Shown one piece after another: positions 25,581-35,100 of a DNA stretch of 64,000 nt. The position numbers were made by a program, and so were the translations under genes. The stretch is from Symsagittifera roscoffensis. Its lineage: Eukaryota > Xenacoelomorpha > Acoela > Convolutidae. The stretch spans positions 54,797,456 through 54,861,455 of the forward strand of contig NC_087067.1 in assembly GCF_963678635.1 (NCBI RefSeq), read 5' to 3'. Numbering within the stretch: position 1 is the stretch's first letter; every line of letters begins with the position of its first letter. The notes under the pieces are model-generated. The model saw only the letters and a program-made list of their open reading frames with translations. It was not told the DNA's origin and did no database searches.

Positions 25581-27964
25581 GATTTATGTTTATAATTTCA
25601 AAGTGTACACCAAATTTTTTAAATTTCTTTTACACAAAAAAAATCAACTAGTATCCACGGCATCTACCGTAATTATGATCCCGTTTGCCAGATGTATATA
25701 TTCTGCTCACTAATTCGTTCTCAAATGATGAATCCCGCCCTCAATTAATACCCAACAAAAGAAAGAGCCCATTGAATTCACGATACAAGAATACATTCAT
25801 AACACTAATTTCAAACACAAATTATATAACTTGTCATAAATTCACAAGTTATATTGATATTTATATAACAAAAGTCATGAATTCTCACTTGAAACCCAAG
25901 AATTAACAATAATCAGAGCGCTGGAGCAACTCTGACATCAGCTCAAAACTGAAAACAAAACCAGGATGCTTGCAAAACTAATTGTAACATCATACACAGT
26001 CCGAATAACTTCTTCCATGGATTTTTTCAAATTGAAGAAATTTTGCAAGTATGTATATAATTATTTATACTAACATTTGAAACAAAACACTCATCATGTA
26101 TTTTTCTTTTTTACTCAATTTTCGTTTTAAGATTTCATCAATAATGCACCCAAAAAAAACAAAAATAAAATCAAAAAGCACGAACTTTTTTCTAACCTTT
26201 TCAAATTTTGATCTAACAAAGCAAAGAAATTGATAAACGCAGTAAGTTTCAATAGAAAAGAAGTGAAATGATAACTCTGCAGCAAAATAAAAAAAATTGA
26301 GCAGTAAATTAACTTTTGGAAAAAAATTACAGGAAACTAAGGTTTTTATGCAAGCTTTTTCTTTTAATTTACAATCCTCACTCACCCACAATTTTTTCCA
26401 GCAAATTCCAACAACTCGCCCACTTAGGATTGTTTAATAAATAAGTTTCAGAATTCAAACCTCACTGATAACAATTCTAACTTATATTCACACATTTTAA
26501 ACTTTCCTTAACCCTTAGGGAAGAAATTATGAGAGTAAGTTTAAACTAAACAACGCAGCTTATTATTGCCACAAAACCAACAGCATGAATAAAAAAGTAC
26601 CACGGTACTCAAACCGAAACAAACCCAGATTAAATCTGGATTTTTTTTCTTTTTTTCTTTTGAAACCCTTTTTCAAGTTTTATTGAAACCAAACGAAACA
26701 CAAAAAGGTCAAAAGAAAAACCCAAAACACAACAACTTACTTTGAGAAAGGGACACAACCAAAACAAAAAGGCGAACAAACACCTGATAAAACAGAAAAA
26801 AAAGTTGAACATAAAAAAAGACTGTACCCAAACAGTGAAATTGTACCCCACTCTGCCATCACACACCACAACGACGTTGCTTGAAGTACACGCACCCACC
26901 ATGTGCTACGAACCCAAAACTCTGTTTTTGATAAGATTGGCTCCAGGGTGTGCATCTCTTTAAACTAACCGAATTATTTAAAAAACGCTTTTGGGAAAAC
27001 AAATAAAAGAATATCAAAACTAAAATTGATCTCACTAACAAGATGTAGATATAATTAATGCAAAGTAAAAAATATTCTTAAAGCAAACTGAACGAGCAGC
27101 AAAGGAGATGAAAATTCGATGACATTCCAACTCTGAAATGGCAAAACTTTTGGTTTGTTGCCGTAGTCACAACCCTCTCAGGATTTTAAGTATGGACTCA
27201 ACCTCTCAGCAAAGGAAATCATTGAAAAGAACAATGGCCAACTCGATGTTTATCTCACATACCGATCTTAGTCACTTGGCACTTCACACAGAAAAGTCAA
27301 TCTTTATATTGCACATAAACTCGTTCTAAGCTTAACGAAATTACCACATTTTTGCATCAATCCAAAACCATGACACAATCAGCCCATACGACCCAGGATC
27401 AAACAAGACCCACTTCTGGAACACGAACAACTGTTCTTCTTTTCTCCACTCAAAACTCCACTCCACTGCTCCAACCACTCAGAATCAAGCTACTCCAAAA
27501 AAGTTTAAAAAACTCTCCATCGGTCCTTCACTTTAGTAAACGATTCAAAAACTAAAAACTCTCTAAACCCCGGAAGGGTGGAACCAGTTCTAGACTAGTT
27601 GTTGTAGCCAACTAAATGATTGATAAATCTATCCCTGTAAAATATTACTAACTAACCTATCAAGTTCAATAACTGACTCTGACAATTATTTGTAGTGCTG
27701 AAATTACAAGTAGTTTCAGCACCAGAACAATTTGAATAAATCTTAGAAGGCAGTCGTTCTCCTTCGAACAAGTTCAATAAACCTAACCCGCAAATACCAT
27801 GTACACTAGATTTGTTGAGGTTAGGAGATAAAAGAGTAAGATTAAGTTTGGTATTAGACTAAGAAATTGCACGAATCTACCTGGCCGAAAATAATATCCG
27901 GCGTGACGAACAGACGCTGTAGCTCATCTGAATTTTTTTCCTATGAGAAAGCTACACCTGATTT

Positions 27965-29365
27965 AAACTCAAAAGACTTAAGCAGCGCTACTGAAGAAAA
28001 GACTTAAGCAGCGCGACTTGAGAAAAGACTGACGGCGCGACTTGAGAAAAGACTGATGGCGCGAATTAAGAAAAGACTGACGGCGCGACTTAAGAAAAGA
28101 CTTAAGCGGCACGACTTAAGAGAAGACTTAAGCGGCGCGACTTAAGAAAAGACTTAAGTGGCGCTACTTAAGAAAAGACTTAAGTGGCGCGACTTAAGAA
28201 AAAACTTAAGCGGCGCGACTTAAGTTAATAGTGACGGTGCGACCTAAGAAAAGACTGACGGCGCGGCTTAAGAAAAGACTTAAGCGGCGCGACTTAAGAA
28301 AATACTTAAGCGGCGCGACTTGAGAAAAGACTTAAGCGGCGCGAATTAGGAAAAGACTGAAGCGGCGCGACTTAAGAAAAGACATAAGCGGCGCGTTTTA
28401 AGAAACGATTTAAGCGGCGCGACTTAAGAAACGACTGACGGCGCGACTTAAGAAAAACTGACGGCGCGACTTAAGAAAAGACTTAAGCGGAGCGACTTAA
28501 GAGAAGATTCAAGCGGAGCGCCTTAAGAAAAGACTTAAGCGGCGCGTTTTAAGAAAAGACTGACGGCGCGACTTAAGAAAAGGCTGACGACGCGACTTAA
28601 GAAAAGACTTAAGCGGCGCGACTTAAGAGAAGATTCAAGCGGAGCGCCTTAAGAAAAGACTTAAGCGGCGCGTTTTAAGAAAAGACTGACGGCGCGACTT
28701 AAGAAAAGACTTAAGCGGTACGACTTAAGAGAAGACTTAAGCGGCGCGACTTAAGAAAAGACTTAAGTGGCGCTACTTAAGAAAAGACTTAAGTGGCGCG
28801 ACTTAAGAAAAAACTTAAGCGGCGCGACTTAAGTTAAGAGTGACGGCGCGACCTAAGAAAAGACTGACGGCTCGGCTTAAGAAAAGACTTAAGCGGCGCG
28901 ACTTAAGAAAATACTTAAGCGGCGCGACTTGAGAAAAGACCTAAGCGGCGCGAATTAGGAAAAGACTGAAGCGGCGCGACTTAAGAAAAGACATAAGCGG
29001 CGCGTTTTAAGAAACGATTTAAGCGGCGCGACTTAAGAAAAGACTGACGGCGCGACTTAAGAAAAAACTGACGGCGCGACTTAAGAAAAGACTTAAGCGG
29101 AGCGACTTAAGAGAAGATTCAAGCGGAGCGCCTTAAGAAAAGACTTAAGCGGCGCTTTTTAAGAAATGACTGACGGCGCGACTTAAGAAAAGGCTGACGA
29201 CGCGACTTAAGAAAAGACTTAAGCGGCGCGACTTAAGAGAAGATTCAAGCGGAGCGCCTTAAGAAAAGACTTAAGCGGCGCGTTTTAAGAAAAGACTGAC
29301 GGCGCGACTTAAGAAACGGCTGACGATTCGACTGCAAAATCCAGTCTGAAAACGGTATGCGGCGC
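27965..29365. repeat. 26-bp minisatellite, array 3 (1.4 kb, higher-order)
   Basis: About 50 units of the 26-bp family in inverted orientation (GACTTAAGAAAAGACTTAAG with GCGGCGC linkers), mixed with shorter GACGGCGC variants. A higher-order period of about 610 bp is visible: AGAAGATTCAAGCGGAGCG recurs at about 28,501 and 29,111, and at about 28,627 and 29,237, and the AAGTTAA variant at 28,222 and 28,831. Confidence 0.9.
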
Positions 29366-29706
29366 TACTTAAAAAGTTTTTTCTTAAATCGTGGACCTTG
29401 ACACGGGGACTAGCTTCGGCATGAACTAATCTTCTGAGATTACTACGTTTACTGAGGTTAAAAACGAGATATATTGAAAACAAAAGTACAAAATTTGACA
29501 GAAATCTGCTGCGTGAAATCATACTTTCAACGACAAAGGTGACGACGTTCTTAGTTTGGCCTTCAAAGTCGGCAACGTAAACCTTAAAATAGATCTGTAT
29601 AGATTTTTATCTGGAGTTTAAGTCTGACTGGATGACACCTTCATATTTCAAAAATTGAGTTAATCGAATTCAAATTCTAGTTGAATAAATTAGGTACAAA
29701 CACGAC
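29365..29706. repeat. Outer terminal inverted repeat of E2, right
   Basis: Inverted partner of 11,584-11,925. The sequence family continues outward to about 29,735 and appears once more, inverted, at 29,838-29,975, giving a local palindrome with a loop of about 100 bp. Confidence 0.75.
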
Positions 29707-29975
29707 CAACAACCCAGTTTGACCAAAACTTCTGATCATAAATTTTTCAGATGGAATAACACTTATCTTAAAGATTTTTTACAACTTTCGGTGGATTTAA
29801 AATTGTATGGTAAAATTTTTTCCATATATGGAAATTGTATGATAAGAAGTTTTGGTCAAACCGGGTTGTTGGTCGTGTTGGGACCTAAATTATTCATCCA
29901 GCCAAACTTATACTCCAGAATAAAAACTATACAAATGTATTTTAAGGTTTACGTTGTCGGCTTTGAAGACCAAAT
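29552..29975. repeat. Foldback structure beyond the E2 end
   Basis: Arm 29,552-29,735 and arm 29,838-29,975 are inverted copies sharing AAGTTTTGGTCAAAC, GGGTTGTTGGTCGTG and TTTTAAGGTTTACGTTG segments. The loop holds the CCATATATGG palindrome near 29,822. It may mark the abutting end of a further, inverted element. Confidence 0.7.
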
Positions 29976-31039
29976 TAAGTGTTTGCCCTGAACCAAAAAA
30001 ATGATTTTTTTTTAAAATTAAATTCTAAAACTTATTGGGTTGTGTTCGTAACAGAGTTTAATTGACAAAAACTAGAGTCACCAAAAGTTGGACGGCCTTG
30101 CATTCACAATGCACAGAAAATGACCTGAATTTTCAAACAAAAGTGATATAAACAAAGTAACAAACTTTTAATTTTTGGCCAAAATTTCAACGATGATTTT
30201 TTTCTAAAAAAATTCATTTTTCAATTTGTCAGAAATTCATCAAGACATACATGGCATACTTGAACATGCCGTACAAAAAGAAATTTTAGCGTTTTTGAAA
30301 AAAAAATATTAGGCGTAAAGAAAAAACGAATCATTAGTGCATCCAGGACTACGTTATGGACACAAAAATTTATATTTTGCATGTAAAATTTTGTTTCGTA
30401 AATTTGTGTTTGAGTACAAATTCGCACTGCGACTGAAAAAAATTCACAAAAGCTTTTTTGGGGCAATTTCAAAAATATTTGGAAAATATTTTGTTGTCGC
30501 CATCAAAAAATGCAAGTCATCCAATTTCCACATATGGAACTTGTATGACTAGCATTTTTTTTGACAAAAAGTTTTATTGTAATTAGTACGATACACCGAG
30601 TTTTATGCCAAAACAAAAAAAAAAGTTGTTTCAAAGTTCGTTGAAACGATTTTAGCAAAAAGTAAGAAATTTGTATGACTAGTATTTTCTGATAGACTTT
30701 GCTTATGCAATTGTTTAGAGGTCAACCCGTGAGTTCGCAAACAAAAAACCAGTCGTTTTAGTGCCAAAAAGTGCAATCTGCTTACACGCTTCGAAAAAAA
30801 ATGTCGGATTATTTCAAGTCGAGGAATCTTTTAGCTTGTCTTGAACTTAAATTCAAAATAATTTTTCACCCATCAGGTTTTTTTTGTATTTTTATGGGAG
30901 TTCGAATCTGTTTTGTTCGGCCAAATGGGAATAACTAACGCGCAGTAGGTTGCCTTCTTGCAACACCCCTAGGCGATAAATAAAACAATACAAATAAAAT
31001 TGAAATCAACAATTACGATTGAAACATAGCAAATGTCAG
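29976..31039. other. Intergenic, no gene seen
   Basis: AT-rich sequence with short frames but no recognisable motif. A partial echo of the 29,820-29,860 loop sequence (TTTCCACATATGGAAC) occurs near 30,526. Confidence 0.6.
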
Positions 31040-31605
31040 CACACGGCAAAACTGTGTACTGGATAGGTGCAACTTTTGGTGTCTGCAAGTTCCTGGACTC
31101 CTGAGACAAGTCCATAAACTTGTCCCAAAATGTAAGTGGATTACTCGTAAAAAAAACCTGTAAAGTAAGTTTTGTCGGCACCTTAGTTTTGTCGCGGGTT
31201 CCGCAGCTAGCGAATTTTGCTAATTGTTTTGGATTCCACAAATGTAAGCGGATTCCGCAAAATGTAAGTGAACTCCGCAAATTTAAGTGGAATCTGCGAA
31301 TTTTGTAAGCTGAAAGCGCAAATGTAAGTGGATTTCGCAAATTCCGCTTACAATTTGTAGATTCTGCTTACATTTGCGGATTCCGAAACAGCCCAATTTA
31401 GTATACTTATATTTTATTGTTTGTCTGTGGATTCCACAAACTGTTACGGGTTCCGTAAAAACTGTTGCTTATTCCGCATTTTTGCTTTTTGCCTACTTTT
31501 GGAGCCATTTAAAGCACTACAGTGTTTTAGATATTTGCGTGGAATCCAAAATTTCAGTGTTTTAGATATTTGCGTGGAATCCAGTTTGGCCTCGTAATGT
31601 TACTT
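31040..31605. repeat. Repeat element rich in GTAAGTGGATTCCGC-type motifs
   Basis: Between 31,130 and 31,390 the motif (A)TGTAAGYGGATTCCGCAAA recurs about every 20-30 bp in degenerate form, with a reversed set at 31,336-31,385 that could pair with it. The ends are loosely inverted: GGCAAAACTG near 31,043 against CAGTTTGGCCTCGTAA near 31,583. The left end resembles 59,797-59,885, showing a dispersed family. A 36-bp tandem pair (CAGTGTTTTAGATATTTGCG) lies at 31,519-31,583. Confidence 0.55.
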
Positions 31606-32124
31606 TAGGATTGCTCATGTCAATTGAAAGTCGAAACAAGCCCTCAATCAAACTTAACGAACAAAAAGCATCTCTCTCGTTTGGGGCGAACAAAGCCGAG
31701 CATATTTTTTTGGGCCGGAAAAGTCGACTCATATTCAACAGACAGTTGTAAAAAACCGATGAACGTAAGGAAAAAGAAAATTTTCAACTAGAAAAATAGA
31801 TGTTCCGAAAGCTCTTTGAAAGTTTAGAGCAGTTCATGATCAAGACTTTTCTGATAAATTTGACCCAATTGAGATTAGTTGTGCACAGTTTGGCTTCGTA
31901 ACGACCAAAAGTCCATTTGGTCGACCAAAAAAGTTCAACAAATTTAGATTTTTTGCTTTGGAAATCTCCCCTTCAGAAAACCAACAATCGCATTTGCATC
32001 AAGCGTCACAAAAACAACAGAAAAACAAATCACTACAATTCTGAAGCTCAATTAATCAGGTCGAGTTCAGCGATAAATTTAAGCGAGCGCCAGTGAGTAC
32101 TTTTATAGAAAAAAGCGCGCATGC
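31606..32124. other. Region 3' of the giant gene
   Basis: No coding sequence is seen. The nearest canonical AATAAA on the minus strand downstream of the stop at 32,125 reads at 31,418-31,413, inside the repeat element; whether it is used is unknown. A second copy of the CAGTTTGGCTTCGTAAC end motif lies near 31,888. Confidence 0.4.
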
Positions 32125-35100
32125 TCACCAAGGATCTTCTGCAATGGGTTTGACTGTGGTTGTGTTCGTGGCAAATTGACCTCCAGGTTTAACTGTGCTG
32201 TTCGAAATCGGCTTGAATGAACTGCTCTTTGGACCAATTGTTGTTTTGTTTGTCCATGATGCGAATGAGGAGCCTCCACTAGAAGAAGGACCACTGCTGC
32301 CGCCGGTTGACGCAAATGAGGAGCCTCCACTAGATGTAGGACCACTGCTGCCGCCGATTGACGCGAATGAGGAGCCTCCACTAGATGTAGAACCATTGCT
32401 GCCGCCGGTTGACGCGAATGAGGAGCCTCCACTAGAAGAAGGAACACTGCTGCCGCCGGTTGACGCGAATGAGGAGCCTCCACTAGAAGAAGGACCACTG
32501 CTGCCGCCGGTTGACGCGAAAGAGGAGCCTCCACTAGATGTAGAACCATTGCTGCCGCCGGTTGACGCGAACGAGGAGCCTCCACTAGATGTAGGACCAC
32601 TGCGGCCGCCGGTTGACGCGAAAGAGGAGCCTCCACTTGTTGTAGGACCACGGCTGCCGCCGGTTGACGCGAAAGAGGAGCCTCCACTAGATGTAGGACC
32701 ACTGCTGCCGCCGGTTGACGCGAAAGAGGAGCCTCCACTAGTTGTAGGACCACGGCTGCCGCCGGTTGACCCGAAAGAGGAGCCTCCACTAGATGTAGGA
32801 CCACTGCTGCCGCCGGTTGACGCGAATGAGGAGCCTCCACTAGATGTAGAACCATTGCTGCCGCCAGTTGGCGCGAACGAGGAGCCTCCACTAGATGTAG
32901 GACCACTGCTGCAGCCGGTTGACGCGAATGAGGAGCCTCCACTAGAAGAAGGACCACTGCTGCCGCCGGTTGACGCGAAAGAGGAGCCTCCACTAGATGT
33001 AGGAACACTGATGCCGCCGGCTGACGCGTATGAGGAGCCTCCACTAGAAGAAGGAACACTGCTGCCGCCTATTGACGCGAATGAGGAGCCTCCACTAGAT
33101 GTAGAACCACTGCTGGCGCCGGTTGACGCGAGTGAGGAGCCTCCACTAGATGTAGAACCATTGCTGCCGCCGGTTGACGCGAAAGAGGAGCCTCCACTAG
33201 ATGTAGGACCACTGCTGCCGCTGGTTGACGGGAATGAGGAGCCTCCACTAGAAAAAGGACCACTGCTGCCGCCGGTTGACGCGAAAGAGGAGCCTCCACT
33301 AGATGTAGGACCACTGCTGCCGTCGGTTGACGTGAATGACGAGCCTCCACTAGAAGAAGGACCACTGCTGCCGCTGGTTGACGCGAATGAGGAGCCTCCA
33401 CTAGATGTAGAACCATTGCTGCCGCCGGTTGACGCGAATGAGGAGCCTCCACTAGATGTAGAACCATTGCTGCCGCCGGTTGACGCGAATGAGGAGCCTC
33501 CACCAGATGTATGACCACTACTGCCGCCCGTTGACGCAAATGAGGAGCCTCCACTAGATGTAGGACCACTGCTGCCGCCGGTTGACGCAAATGAGGAGCC
33601 TCCACTAGATGTAGAACCATTGCTGCCGCCGGTTGACGCGAATGAGGAGCCTCCACTAGATGTAGAACCATTGCTGCCGCCGGTTGACGCAAATGAGGAG
33701 CCTCCACTAGATGTAGGACCACTACTGCCGCCCGTTGACGCAAATGAGGAGCCTCCACTAGATGTAGGACCACTGCTGCTGCCGTTTGACGCGAATGAGG
33801 NNNNNNNNNNNNNNNNNNNNNNNNNNNNNNNNNNNNNNNNNNNNNNNNNNNNNNNNNNNNNNNNNNNNNNNNNNNNNNNNNNNNNNNNNNNNNNNNNNNN
33901 NNNNNNNNNNNNNNNNNNNNNNNNNNNNNNNNNNNNNNNNNNNNNNNNNNNNNNNNNNNNNNNNNNNNNNNNNNNNNNNNNNNNNNNNNNNNNNNNNNNN
34001 CCTCTACTAGATGTAGGACCACTGCTTGCCGCCGGTTTGATGCGGGACGAGGAGCCTACAGTAGATGGAGGCCCACTGCTGCCGCCGGTTGACGCAAATG
34101 AGGAGCCTCCAGTAGATACAGGACCACTGCTGCCGCCGGATGATGCGGATGAGGAGCCTCCAGTAGCTGTAGGACCACTGCTACCCCCGGTTGACGCGAA
34201 TGAGGAGCCTCCACTAGATGTAGGGCCACTACTGCCCACCGGTTGACGCGAATGAGGAGCCTCCACTAGGTGTAGGGCCACTGCTGCCGCTGGTTGACGC
34301 GAATGAGGAGCCTCCACTAGATGTAGGACCACTGCTGCCGCCTGTTGACGCAAATGAGGAGCCTCCACTAGGTGTAGGCCACTGCTGCCGCCGGTTGACG
34401 CGAAGAGGAGCCTCCACTAAATGTAGAACCACTGTTGCCGGCGGTTTGTGCGGATGAGAGCCTACAGTAGATGTAGGACCACTGCTGCCGGCGGTTGACG
34501 CAAATGTGGAGCCTCCACTAGATGTAGGACCACTTGCTGCCGCCTGTTGACGCGAATGAGAGCCTCCACTAGATGCAGGACCACTGCTGCCGCCGGTTGA
34601 CGCAAATGAGGAGCCTCCACTAGATGCAGGACCACTGCTGCCGCTGGCTGAAGTGGACGAGGAGCCTCTAGTAGATGTAGGACCACTGCTGACGACCGGT
34701 TGACGCAAATGAGTGGGGAGCCTCCACTAGATGCAGGACCACTGCTGCCGCCGGTTGACGCGATTGAGGAGCCTCCACTAGATGCAGGACCACTGCTGCC
34801 GCCGGTTGACGCAAATGAGGAGCCTCCACTAGATGCAGGACCACTGCTGCCGCTGGCTGAAGTGGACGAGGAGCCTCTAGTAGATGTAGGACCACTGCTG
34901 CCGCCTGTTGACGCGAATGAGGAGCCTCCACTAGATGCAGGACCACTGCTGCCGCCGGTTGACGCGATTGAGGAGCCTCCACTAGATGCAGGACCACTGC
35001 TGCCGCCGGTTGACGCAAATGAGGAGCCTCCACTAGATGCAGGACCACTGCTGCCGCTGGCTGTAAGTGGACGAGGAGCCTCTAGTAGATGTAGGACCAC

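Larger units (their letters stand above)
24094..27964. repeat. Right arm of E2
   Basis: Inverted relative to the left arms, with orfX outward on the + strand. It shares the GTGACGAACAGACG anchor at 27,902 and the minus-strand hydrophobic frame at 26,902-26,630. It is more diverged than the other arms and lacks the 300-bp segment seen at 546-840 and 12,361-12,660. From 25,581 to 26,600 there is only AT-rich arm sequence. Confidence 0.6.
11584..29706. mobile_element. Composite element E2 (18.1 kb) with long inverted arms, pol and env-like gene
   Basis: Outer 340 bp at 11,584-11,925 reads as the reverse complement of 29,706-29,365 (anchor GTCGTGTTTGTACCTAATTT). Inside these come the minisatellites (11,925-12,360 and 27,965-29,365, mutually inverted), then arms of about 4 kb with orfX pointing outward, then + strand pol (16,350-18,092), a decayed region, and an env-like frame (20,876-23,850). 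The left arm is closer to the E1 arms than to its own right arm, so the arms are old or have different histories. No convincing target-site duplication is seen. The combination of long inverted arms with subterminal tandem repeats recalls foldback elements; a retroviral-type integrase inside long TIRs also recalls Polinton/Maverick elements, but no DNA polymerase B, ATPase or capsid gene is recognisable. Confidence 0.6.

Noticed and set aside
27965-29365. CRISPR array
   Set aside because: Units are contiguous and degenerate with no unique spacers of constant length, and the context is eukaryotic.
29271-29522. An 83-codon minus-strand frame over minisatellite and TIR
   Set aside because: It arises from the repeat unit and has no start or motif of its own.
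11570-29720. Target-site duplication around E2
   Set aside because: Flanks CCAACTTC and CAACAACC share only CAAC and it is not flush with both ends; the left flank is itself a truncated E1 arm.
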